Assembly: GCA_023266355.1 (NCBI GenBank)
Contig: JAHFQM010000008.1
Span: 62,001 to 126,000 of the forward strand
Length of the DNA stretch: 64,000 nucleotides
Direction of reading: 5' to 3'
Origin: Aquabacterium sp.
GTDB taxonomy: Bacteria > Pseudomonadota > Gammaproteobacteria > Burkholderiales > Burkholderiaceae_C
A model generated the notes under the pieces. The model searched no databases and was not told the DNA's origin. It worked only from the letters and a program-made list of their open reading frames with translations. Position numbers and translations under genes: made by a program. Below are positions 8,910 through 16,170 of the stretch, piece after piece. Position 1 is the stretch's first letter. Each line of letters begins with the position of its first letter.

Positions 8910-9371
8910 TCACGCGGCGGCTTGGTCCGTGTTCTTGCCCTTGGCTTTGGCCTTGGGCGGCAGCACCTTCAGGCGCAGGCGCACATAGACCGCCCCGGCC
9001 ACGAACTGCGCCGTGCTCAGGGCCACTTCGATGCCCGCCAGCCACTGGGAGACGCCCACGTCGCCGGTCACGCGCACGACGCCTTCGGTGAAGTACAGCC
9101 ACACCAGCAGCGACATCCAGCGGTAGGTGTAGAGGCGGTGCTTGAGCATGCCTGTCACGGCGAATGCCAGCGGCAGCACCTTGATGGCCAGGGTGCCGCG
9201 CCCGCCGGGCAGCGGTGCCAGCCACAGCTCCCAGAGCACCCCCAGCGCGATGAGGCCGACCACCAGGGCCACGTTGAGCGCACGCAGCCGGCCGATGAGG
9301 GCCAGGCGGGCAGGCGGATGCGCACCCAGGATGGGGTCGTGGATGGGGGCGTCGAGGGGAACCAGGGGCAT
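8910..9371 (-). CDS. DUF2069 family membrane protein
   Basis: Predicted inner-membrane protein of 153 aa resembling DUF2069. Four hydrophobic segments are visible, including NVALVVGLIALGVLWELWLAPL, TLAIKVLPLAFAVTGMLKHR and MSLLVWLYFTEGVVRVTGD. The C-terminal tail is basic and Lys/Ala/Pro-rich. The start ATG at 9371 was chosen because family homology begins shortly after and the upstream frame is compositionally different. It is divergent from the YihY gene, with 66 bases between the starts. No function is assigned to the family that I can support. It may be co-oriented with the dehydrogenase 34 bases downstream. Confidence 0.75.
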   Translation of the reverse strand: MPLVPLDAPIHDPILGAHPPARLALIGRLRALNVALVVGLIALGVLWELWLAPLPGGRGTLAIKVLPLAFAVTGMLKHRLYTYRWMSLLVWLYFTEGVVRVTGDVGVSQWLAGIEVALSTAQFVAGAVYVRLRLKVLPPKAKAKGKNTDQAAA

Positions 9372-9437
9372 GGTGGGGGTGGCAAGAGGGAGGAACTGCA
9401 GCGCGTGGGCACACGCACCGCTGGCATCATAGCCAGC

Positions 9438-10679
9438 ATGACGCCTCCCCGGACACTTTGGGCCCAGACCCGACAGCGCGCCCAGCAGCTCGCCGACACC
9501 TTGCGCACCTGGCCCTGGCGCCAGACCTACGACACCCTGCGCCAGCGCTTCCGCGAAGACCGCCTCGGCCTGACGGCGGGCAGCCTGACCTTCACCACCA
9601 CCATCGCCGTGGTGCCCTTGTTCACCGTGATGCTGGCCTTGTTCAGCGCCTTCCCCGTGTTCGGGCGCTTCCGCAAGGTGCTGGAGCAGCAGGTGCTGCA
9701 GGGCATGGTGCCCGAGATGATCGCCAAGCCGGTGCTGCTGTCGTTGACCAAATTCGCGGCCAAGGCCAGCCAGTTGGGCGCGCTGGGCCTGGTGGGCCTG
9801 GGCGTGTCGGCCATGGCCTTGATGCTGACCATCGACCACACGCTCAATGGCATCTGGCGGGTGCGCACCGTGCGGCCCATCGCCCACCGTGTGCTGGTCT
9901 ATTGGGCCGCGCTCACCTTGGGGCCGCTGTTGCTGGGCGTGAGCCTCTCGGTCACCTCGTACGTGCTGTCGGCCTCGCGCGGGCTCGTGGACGAACTGCC
10001 GGGGGGCGTCAGTTTCTTGCTGGGACTCCTGACCTTCGGCCTGCAGACGGCCGGCTTCATGGCCCTGTACCGCTACGTGCCCAACACCTTCGTGCGCCGC
10101 GAGCACGCCTGGGGTGGTGCGCTGTTCGCGTCCCTGGGGCTGGAGATCGCCCAGAAAGGCCTGGCCTTCTACCTGGGCAAGGTGCCGGCCTACGCCACCA
10201 TCTTCGGTGCTTTCGCGGCGGTGCCCATCCTGCTGATCTGGATCTACCTGAGCTGGCTGATCGTGCTGATGGGCGCTGTGGTGGCGGCCTACACGCCCAG
10301 CCTGCTGTCGCAGGTCAAGCGTTGGCCGGACACGCCGGGGCTGCGCTTTTCCCTGGCGCTGGCGGTGCTCAAAGCGCTGGCGGGCGTGCAGCATGGCGAT
10401 CGCAAAGGCCTGTCGGCGGTGGGCCTGGCGCGTTGGCTGCGCACCGACCCGCTGCAGATCGAGCCGCTGCTGGAGACCCTCCAGGCGCTGGACTGGGTGG
10501 CGCAGCTGCAGGAAGACGAGGGCGAGCAGGGGCCCCGCTTCGTGTTGCTCATCGACCCCGATCGCGCCCTGGTGGCGCCTCTGGCCGATGCCTTGTTGCT
10601 GCGCCAGGACACGCTCACACAGGGCTTCTGGCGCGAGGCGGCGCTCGACCGCCTGACCTTGCGGCAGGTGATGTCTTGA
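9438..10679 (+). CDS. YihY/BrkB family inner-membrane protein
   Basis: Polytopic membrane protein of 413 aa in the YihY/virulence factor BrkB family. The hallmark N-terminal region is DRLGLTAGSLTFTTTIAVVP followed by FTVMLALFSAFPVF, and six hydrophobic segments run to about residue 290. The remaining 120 residues are soluble, with a winged-helix-like look (GLSAVGLARWLRTDPLQIEP). Older annotations call this family ribonuclease BN, but that activity belongs to an unrelated protein. ATG 9438 was chosen because the protein starts with MTPPRTLW and a coding-like pattern follows. The physiological role is unknown. Confidence 0.85.
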   Translation: MTPPRTLWAQTRQRAQQLADTLRTWPWRQTYDTLRQRFREDRLGLTAGSLTFTTTIAVVPLFTVMLALFSAFPVFGRFRKVLEQQVLQGMVPEMIAKPVLLSLTKFAAKASQLGALGLVGLGVSAMALMLTIDHTLNGIWRVRTVRPIAHRVLVYWAALTLGPLLLGVSLSVTSYVLSASRGLVDELPGGVSFLLGLLTFGLQTAGFMALYRYVPNTFVRREHAWGGALFASLGLEIAQKGLAFYLGKVPAYATIFGAFAAVPILLIWIYLSWLIVLMGAVVAAYTPSLLSQVKRWPDTPGLRFSLALAVLKALAGVQHGDRKGLSAVGLARWLRTDPLQIEPLLETLQALDWVAQLQEDEGEQGPRFVLLIDPDRALVAPLADALLLRQDTLTQGFWREAALDRLTLRQVMS

Positions 10680-10874
10680 GGCCATGCGGGCAGGTCGGGC
10701 TGTCGTAAAAAATGCGTCGAATCAGGGACAACCCCCTGTTCAGGTGGACGCATGTCTGTCGCAATGAAGCCAGCGGGTTGCTGCCTGTCCGTGGCCCTTG
10801 TTGAGCTGGGGCAGAGATGCCCGCCGTGCTGCTGTGCAAGTCGCGCCACAAGCCGTTAAAGTGCACAGCGTTCA

Positions 10875-10891
10875 TGCAAGTTGTTCTTGCA
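10875..10891 (+). promoter_or_regulatory. Inverted repeat ahead of the CBS gene ribosome binding site
   Basis: TGCAAG and CTTGCA are perfect arms around the loop TTGTT, nine bases upstream of the AGGAGA ribosome binding site (10901-10906) of the CBS-domain gene. It could be a leader hairpin or a dyad operator. The rest of the 235-base gap 10680-10914 shows no convincing gene; a weak -10-like TAAAGT lies near 10856. Confidence 0.3.
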
Positions 10892-10914
10892 CACCGATCG
10901 AGGAGACCGTTTCC

Positions 10915-11388
10915 ATGAAAGTCAGCGACATCCTGCGTGTCAAGGGCAGCACCCTGTACACCATCCATCCCGAGCAGGCGCTGGCCGAAGCGGCCAAGAC
11001 CATGGCCGACCACGACATCGGCTCGCTGGTGGTGATGGACCATGGCGACCTCGCCGGCATGCTCACCTTCCGCGAAGTCATCCAGGCCACCGTGCGCAAC
11101 AGCGGCGTGTTCGGTAGCCTGACGGTGCGCACCGTCATGGACGACCACCCCCTGACCTGCACCCCCGAAACCGACATCGACGAAGTCCGCCGGATGATGC
11201 TCAGCCGCCACGCGCGCTACATGCCCGTGATGACGCAGCGCACGCTGATGGGCGTGATCTCCTTCTACGACGTGGCCAAGGCCGTGGTGGACGGACAGGA
11301 CTTCGAAAACCGCATGCTCAAGGCATACATCCGTGATTGGCCGGTGGAAGAGGGTGCCACGGCCGGTGAACGCCAGGCGCTGCTCTGA
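10915..11388 (+). CDS. CBS-domain pair protein
   Basis: Stand-alone protein of 157 aa made of two CBS domains, a fold that binds adenosyl ligands such as AMP, ATP or SAM. CBS1 runs roughly over residues 8-65 (MKVSDILRVKG at the N-terminus, then HDIGSLVVMDHGDLAGMLTF). CBS2 covers about 75-135 (VRTVMDDHPLTC, then MMLSRHARYMPVM and LMGVISFYDV). The ATG at 10915 has a good ribosome binding site, AGGAGA at 10901-10906. It is followed by a clear intrinsic terminator, so the gene ends its own transcript. The partner or target is not evident from neighbours. Such proteins often sense cell energy state, which is family knowledge rather than something seen here. Confidence 0.9.
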   Translation: MKVSDILRVKGSTLYTIHPEQALAEAAKTMADHDIGSLVVMDHGDLAGMLTFREVIQATVRNSGVFGSLTVRTVMDDHPLTCTPETDIDEVRRMMLSRHARYMPVMTQRTLMGVISFYDVAKAVVDGQDFENRMLKAYIRDWPVEEGATAGERQALL

Positions 11389-11466
11389 GCGCATGGCCCT
11401 GGCGGGCGTGATCGGACGCCGACCTGCCCGCAGCCCCCCGACCTCGCAGTTCTCTCCGCACCCTCT

Positions 11467-11490
11467 CGCCCGGTTCGTCCGGGCGTTTTC
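11467..11490 (+). terminator. Intrinsic terminator after the CBS gene
   Basis: CGCCCGG and CCGGGCG pair across the loop TTCGT and are followed directly by TTTT, which is a textbook Rho-independent terminator on the plus strand. It separates the CBS gene from aroC, so aroC needs its own promoter in the roughly 95 bases that follow; GACAAT near 11543 is a possible -10. Confidence 0.8.
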
Positions 11491-11586
11491 GCATCCGGGC
11501 TGCGTCCGGGGTGCATCCTTGCCACGTGCACAGCGCGATGGGGGACAATACCGGCTGCAACCTTGTAGCGATTTCTGGACGTCCCC

Positions 11587-12687
11587 ATGCCCGGCAGCAC
11601 CTTCGGTCTTTTGTTCACGGTCACCAATTTCGGCGAGTCGCATGGCCCGGCCATTGGCTGCGTCATCGACGGCTGTCCCCCCGGCATGGCCCTGTCCGAG
11701 GCCGACATCCAGGGCGACCTGGACCGCCGCCGCCCCGGCACCTCGCGCCACGTCACGCAGCGCAACGAGCCCGATGCCGTCGAGATCCTGTCGGGCGTCT
11801 ATGAAGGCAAGACGACGGGTGCGCCGATCGCCCTGCTGATCCGCAACACCGACCAGCGCAGCAAGGACTACGGCAACATCCTGCAGACCTTCCGCCCGGG
11901 CCACGCCGACTACACCTACTGGCACAAGTACGGCATCCGCGACCCGCGCGGTGGTGGCCGCTCCTCGGCCCGCATGACCGCGCCCATGGTGGCCGCCGGT
12001 GCCGTGGCCAAGAAGTGGCTGCGTGAGCAGTTCGGCACCGAAGTGCGCGCCTGCATGACCCAGCTTGGCGAGCAAGCCATTGCCTTCGAGGGCTGGGAGC
12101 ACGTGCCGAACAACCCGTTTTTCGCACCCAACGTCAGCCAGATCGACGCGCTCGAAGATTACATGGACGAGTTGCGCAAGGCCGGTGATTCCTGCGGCGC
12201 CAAGCTCATCGTCGAGGCCTCGGGCGTGCCCGTGGGCCTGGGTGAGCCGTTGTTCGACAAGCTCGATGCCGACATCGCCTACGCCATGATGGGCATCAAC
12301 GCCGTCAAGGGCGTGGAGATCGGCGCGGGCTTCGAGAGCGTCAGCCAGCGCGGCACCGTGCACGGCGACGAGCTCTTCCCGGACGGTTTCGGCAGCAACC
12401 ACTCGGGCGGTGTGCTGGGTGGCATCTCCACGGGGCAAGACCTGCGCGTGGCCATCGCCATCAAGCCGACCAGCTCGATCCGCACGCCGCGCCAGTCCAT
12501 CGACCTGAACGGCCAGGCGGCCACGGTCGAGACCTTCGGCCGCCATGACCCGTGTGTGGGCATCCGCGCCACGCCGATCGCCGAGGCCATGCTGGCGCTG
12601 GTGCTGATCGACCACGCGCTGCGCCACCGAGCCCAGTGCGGCGATGTGCAGGTGGACACGCCGAAGATCGCGGCCCACCGGCCCTGA
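11587..12687 (+). CDS. aroC: Chorismate synthase
   Basis: Final enzyme of the shikimate pathway (366 aa). It converts 5-enolpyruvylshikimate 3-phosphate to chorismate using reduced FMN. Diagnostic motifs are [12 protein letters not shown] near the N-terminus, [17 protein letters not shown], the FMN-binding stretch [13 protein letters not shown] around residue 120, and [20 protein letters not shown]. Length matches the family. It stands alone between a terminator and the convergent gloA. Its product feeds folate synthesis by the PabB-PabC fusion coded nearby. Start ATG 11587 places the conserved N-terminus correctly. Confidence 0.97.
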   Translation: MPGSTFGLLFTVTNFGESHGPAIGCVIDGCPPGMALSEADIQGDLDRRRPGTSRHVTQRNEPDAVEILSGVYEGKTTGAPIALLIRNTDQRSKDYGNILQTFRPGHADYTYWHKYGIRDPRGGGRSSARMTAPMVAAGAVAKKWLREQFGTEVRACMTQLGEQAIAFEGWEHVPNNPFFAPNVSQIDALEDYMDELRKAGDSCGAKLIVEASGVPVGLGEPLFDKLDADIAYAMMGINAVKGVEIGAGFESVSQRGTVHGDELFPDGFGSNHSGGVLGGISTGQDLRVAIAIKPTSSIRTPRQSIDLNGQAATVETFGRHDPCVGIRATPIAEAMLALVLIDHALRHRAQCGDVQVDTPKIAAHRP

Positions 12688-12721
12688 TCAAGTCCCGATT
12701 GGGCCCTGATCAGTTCGCGGT

Positions 12722-13138
12722 TCAGTTGAGTTCGTATGCGGCCTGCGGGCGCTCGATCAACTCGATCTTGTAGCCGTCCGGGTCCGTGACGAAAGCGATC
12801 ACGGTGTTGCCGCCCTTGATGGGGCCGGCTTCGCGCGTGACGGCGCCGCCCAGGGTGGCGGTCTTGGCGCGCACGGCTTCGCAGACGGCGGCGGCACTCT
12901 CCACGCCGATGGCGATGTGGCCGTAGGCCGTGCCCAGCTCATACGCTTCGACGCCGTAGTTGTAGGTCAGCTCGATCTCGGCGTGCTCGGGGTTGCGGCC
13001 GTAGCCCAGGAAGGCCAGCGTGTATTGCTGCTCGGGGCGGTCGGTGGTGCGCAGCAGGGTCATGCCCAGGGCCTGGGTGTAGAAGTCGATGGCGCGCTGG
13101 AGGTTGCCGACGCGCAGCATGGTGTGGAGGAGTCGCAT
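12722..13138 (-). CDS. gloA: Lactoylglutathione lyase (glyoxalase I)
   Basis: Detoxifies methylglyoxal by isomerising its glutathione adduct to S-lactoylglutathione (138 aa). The metal ligands line up with E. coli GloA: H5, E56, H74 and E126 (E122 in E. coli; this protein has about four extra residues in between). The N-terminus [20 protein letters not shown] fixes the start at 13138 rather than the ATG six codons upstream, and a GAGAG ribosome binding site precedes it. The set of ligands suggests a nickel- or cobalt-type enzyme, as in bacteria generally. It converges on aroC, with a short imperfect hairpin containing two copies of GCCCTGATCA between the stops. Confidence 0.96.
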   Translation of the reverse strand: MRLLHTMLRVGNLQRAIDFYTQALGMTLLRTTDRPEQQYTLAFLGYGRNPEHAEIELTYNYGVEAYELGTAYGHIAIGVESAAAVCEAVRAKTATLGGAVTREAGPIKGGNTVIAFVTDPDGYKIELIERPQAAYELN

Positions 13139-13171
13139 GTGGGGGCTCTCAAACAAGGGTGGTGGGGTGGT

Positions 13172-15073
13172 TCAGTCGGAGGCCAGGCGCACGTCCACCC
13201 AGCCGCGCACGCTGTTGAGCAGGGCCAGTCCTTGGGCGTGGGGCAGGTCGTTCAGCGTCAAGCGGCGCTCTGCCAGGCGACCTTCGGCGAGCAGGCTGGC
13301 GCGCATCACCCCGGGCAGCAGGCCGGCCGACAGCGGCGGCGTGAACCATTGGCCACCGAGCTTCACGGCCACGTTGCCGATGGTGAACTCGGTGAGCTCG
13401 CCCTGGGCGTTGTGCAGCAGGGTGTCGAAGCAGCCGGGCGGTGCGGGGAAGGCGGCGTAAGCCGTGCGCTGGGTGGTTTTGTGGCGGACAAAGTCGTCGG
13501 CCTCGGGCATGGGGCGATCGGCCAGGGCCACCTGCACGGGGGCCACGGGGGCCTCGGACGCCTCCGACGCGGCCGGCAGCGGTGCGGCCTGCACCTCGAT
13601 GGCACCGTTCACGTCCAGCAGCAGGCGCAGCTTGAACAGGCCTTGCGGGTGCGCTTGGGCGGTGTCGGCCAGGTGCTGGCGTGCGCGCTGTGCCCAGCTG
13701 CCATCCCAGGGCCAGTTGAAATGCGCTGCCGATGTGGCCAGACGCTGCAGGTGGGCGTCCAGGCGGGAGATGTGGCCGTCGTCCAGGCGCAGGGATTCGA
13801 GCAGTTGGAAGGGTTGCGCAGCGCGGCGCAGGAAGGCCTGCTTGGCGCGCCACTCGCGCAGTTCGCTGTCGGCGCGGGCGTCCAGGGTGATGCCGCTGCC
13901 GATGCCGCAGCGCAGCGTCCAGGGCGCGGGTGGCGGCGGTGTGTGCAGCGCCACGGTGCGGATGGGCACGTTGAAGGTGACGCGGCCGCCCGGTGCCATC
14001 AGGCCCACGGCGCCGCAGTAGACGCCGCGCGGGCCGTGTTCCAGCCGGGCGATGTGGTGCATGGCCTGGCGCTTGGGCGCACCCGTGACCGAACCGCAGG
14101 GAAAGAGCGCGGCGAAGGCCTCGCTCAGGCGCAGACCACGTCGGGCTTGCGCGGTGATGGTGGACGTCATCTGCCAGACGGTGGGCAGGGCCTGCACGTC
14201 GAACAGCGAGGGCACCTTGACGCTGCCCACCTCGGCGATGCGCGAGAGGTCGTTGCGCAGCAGGTCCACGATCATCAGGTTCTCGGCGCGCTCTTTGGCG
14301 CTGTCCAGCAGGTGCGCGGCCAATGCAGCGTCGCTGTCGGCATCGTGGCCGCGGCTGGCCGTGCCTTTCATCGGGCGGGTGGTGATGCGGCCGCCATCGG
14401 CTGAGTGGCCCGCGCCGGCATCCCAGTCGAAGAACAGCTCGGGCGACACGCTCAGCACCACGCCCGGCGCGCGGCAGGCGGCACGCGCGTCCAGCATCAG
14501 GCTGTAGCCCTCGGGTTGGCTGCGGCGCAGGGCGGCGAAACAGGGCTCGATGGCCGCCGTGCCACCTTCGAAGGGGCCGCTCAGGGTGTCGGTCAGGTTG
14601 ACCTGGTACACCTCGCCGGCTTCGATCAAGCGGCGCACTTGCCCGATGCGCTGCGTGATGGCGTCGTCGTTCAGCGCGGCTTGCCAGGGGCCGGCGCGCC
14701 ATGCGTGGTCGGCGGCCAGGCCATCCCAGGGGTGGGCCGCGTCGAAGATGGCAAAGACGGCGTAAGGCTGGCCTGGGGGCAGGGCCTTGACCGGCAGGCA
14801 GGCGTCCAGCCCGGGCGCGGCTTCATAAGCCACCCAGCCCACGGCCCATTGGCCTTGGCGGCTGAGGGCATGGGCGGCATCGAGCAGGCCGGGGACCTGG
14901 CTGGGATCGTGGGCGACCAGCCAGCGTGAGGGCTGGTGCAGGCGCCAGCGCTGGCGTGGGCCACCGGTTGCGGTGGGGGGGAAGTCAACCAGCGCGGTGG
15001 GCGCTGCGGGGTCTTGGTCGAGCACGGTGGGGATGGGCGTTTGGCGCTTGACCAGACTCAGGCACTCAGGCAC
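13172..15073 (-). CDS. pabBC: Fused aminodeoxychorismate synthase component I and aminodeoxychorismate lyase
   Basis: Bifunctional enzyme of the p-aminobenzoate branch of folate synthesis (633 aa). Residues 1-390 form a chorismate-binding domain with RPMKGTASRG, VDLLRNDLSRIAEVGSV and FPCGSVTGAPKRQAM. Residues 420-625 form a class IV PLP-dependent lyase with a probable PLP lysine in VRHKTTQRTAYAAF and the GELTEFTIGNVAV motif. Clear homology starts only at about residue 27 (TALVDFP), so the start is uncertain. GTG 15073 directly abuts the dsbB stop inside an 8-bp tandem repeat, and an in-frame GTG at 15025 is an alternative. The amidotransferase partner PabA is not in the window. Confidence 0.9.
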   Translation of the reverse strand: MPECLSLVKRQTPIPTVLDQDPAAPTALVDFPPTATGGPRQRWRLHQPSRWLVAHDPSQVPGLLDAAHALSRQGQWAVGWVAYEAAPGLDACLPVKALPPGQPYAVFAIFDAAHPWDGLAADHAWRAGPWQAALNDDAITQRIGQVRRLIEAGEVYQVNLTDTLSGPFEGGTAAIEPCFAALRRSQPEGYSLMLDARAACRAPGVVLSVSPELFFDWDAGAGHSADGGRITTRPMKGTASRGHDADSDAALAAHLLDSAKERAENLMIVDLLRNDLSRIAEVGSVKVPSLFDVQALPTVWQMTSTITAQARRGLRLSEAFAALFPCGSVTGAPKRQAMHHIARLEHGPRGVYCGAVGLMAPGGRVTFNVPIRTVALHTPPPPAPWTLRCGIGSGITLDARADSELREWRAKQAFLRRAAQPFQLLESLRLDDGHISRLDAHLQRLATSAAHFNWPWDGSWAQRARQHLADTAQAHPQGLFKLRLLLDVNGAIEVQAAPLPAASEASEAPVAPVQVALADRPMPEADDFVRHKTTQRTAYAAFPAPPGCFDTLLHNAQGELTEFTIGNVAVKLGGQWFTPPLSAGLLPGVMRASLLAEGRLAERRLTLNDLPHAQGLALLNSVRGWVDVRLASD

Positions 15074-15079
15074 TCAGGC
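15056..15079. repeat. Three perfect tandem copies of an 8-bp unit
   Basis: ACTCAGGC occurs at 15056-15063, 15064-15071 and 15072-15079. Read on the minus strand, each unit holds a TGA and each junction a GTG, so the dsbB stop and the proposed pabBC start (TGAGTG) lie within it. Because the unit is not a multiple of three, gain or loss of one copy would move that GTG out of frame with pabBC. Confidence 0.9.
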
Positions 15080-15559
15080 GCGCCGGCCAGAGGCCAGCAC
15101 ATTCGCCAGCAGGATGGCGCCGGTGAGGGCGAACAGCGCGAGGCTCCAGAGCGCGAAGGGCACGCCCAGCACGCTCACGGCGGCATCGGCACACGAGGCG
15201 CGCACCTCGAAGGCTTCGGGCCAGCGCACGTCCAGGCCGGTGGCGGTGATGATGCGGTCGGCCAGGGTCAGCGCGCAGGAGCTCGACTGCGCCGCCACGA
15301 AGTGCTGCCACAGGGCCGCGGCCATGCCACCGAGTGCGCCCAGCAGGGCGACGCCGGCCAGCACGCGGCGCGCCAGCCCGGGCAGGGCCGCCGCGACCAG
15401 GCCCAGCACGGCCAGCAGCACGAACAGGATGCGCTGCAGGATGCACCAGGGGCAGGGCTCCATGCCGTAGCGGTGTTGCGCCAGCAGGGCCAGACCGACC
15501 GAGCCTGCGCAAGCCAGGCTGATGAGCGTGAGCAGCAGGCGGGGGGTGAGGCGCGGCAT
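15074..15559 (-). CDS. dsbB: Disulfide bond formation protein B
   Basis: Inner-membrane quinone reductase that reoxidises DsbA in the periplasm (161 aa). Both cysteine pairs are present: the N-terminal periplasmic loop has C36 and C39 in MEPCPWCILQRI, and the second loop has C95 and C123. Four hydrophobic segments complete the fold. The start at 15559 (MPRLTPRL) is preferred to an ATG 13 codons upstream, because it places the first membrane helix properly. The stop abuts pabBC, and RidA ends two bases upstream of the start, so RidA-dsbB-pabBC probably form one transcript. Confidence 0.92.
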   Translation of the reverse strand: MPRLTPRLLLTLISLACAGSVGLALLAQHRYGMEPCPWCILQRILFVLLAVLGLVAAALPGLARRVLAGVALLGALGGMAAALWQHFVAAQSSSCALTLADRIITATGLDVRWPEAFEVRASCADAAVSVLGVPFALWSLALFALTGAILLANVLASGRRA

Positions 15560-15561
15560 GG

Positions 15562-16017
15562 TCAGGCCACTTCGGCGATGAGTTCGATCTCCACGCAAGA
15601 CCCCAGCGGGATCTGCGCGACGCCAAAGGCGCTGCGGGCGTGGCGGCCGGCGTCACCGAACACCTCGGCCAGCAGTTCGGAGCAGCCGTTGGTGACGAGG
15701 TGGTGCTCGGTGAAGTCCGGCGTGCTGTTGACCAGGCTCATGACCTTGACGATGCGCTGGACCTTGTCCAGGCCGCCGGCGGCCACGGCCAGGGTGCCCA
15801 TGAGGTCGATGGCGATGGCGCGTGCGGCTTGCTGGCCTTCGGCGGTGCTCATGGTTTTGCCGAGCTGGCCCACCCAGACCTGGCCGTCTTTCTTGGCGAT
15901 GTGGCCCGACAGGAAGATCAGGTTGCCGGTGCGGGCGAATGGCAGGTAAGAAGCGGCGGGCACGGCCACGGGGGGCAGGGTGATGCCCAGGGCTTGCAGG
16001 CGTTGTTCGATGGACAT
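15562..16017 (-). CDS. RidA/YjgF family protein
   Basis: Protein of 151 aa in the RidA superfamily, whose founding member hydrolyses reactive enamine and imine intermediates released by PLP enzymes. Motifs visible are NLIFLSGHIAKKDGQ, QAARAIAIDLMGTLAVAAGG and the C-terminal HARSAFGVAQIPLGSCVEIE. That last stretch keeps the arginine that corresponds to the catalytic one of RidA. It is longer than classical RidA (about 130 aa) and belongs to the YjgF-like branch whose substrate is less clear. It lies directly upstream of dsbB, which starts two bases after its stop. Being in line with the PLP-dependent PabC domain is suggestive but proves nothing. Confidence 0.85.
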   Translation of the reverse strand: MSIEQRLQALGITLPPVAVPAASYLPFARTGNLIFLSGHIAKKDGQVWVGQLGKTMSTAEGQQAARAIAIDLMGTLAVAAGGLDKVQRIVKVMSLVNSTPDFTEHHLVTNGCSELLAEVFGDAGRHARSAFGVAQIPLGSCVEIELIAEVA

Positions 16018-16170
16018 GGCGTGTGGGGGGCGGTGGGCCAGCGGCGGATCTGGCTGCGGTTCAGGGGACGCATTTGGCGACAGGCACCCCCTTCAGAGGG
16101 AGCGGATGTCACGGTGCGCCAGAGGGTGAAATCCTACACTGCGCCCACAACACAAAGCAGGGATGGGGGC

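Noticed and set aside
9438..10679. Ribonuclease BN annotation for the YihY-family gene
   Set aside because: That label is a historical error. The sequence is a polytopic membrane protein with no nuclease motif.
12681..12712. Direct repeat GCCCTGATCA flanking the aroC/gloA junction as an attachment site
   Set aside because: The copies are only 22 bases apart with no mobile gene between. Each contains the palindrome TGATCA and together they form an ordinary imperfect hairpin.
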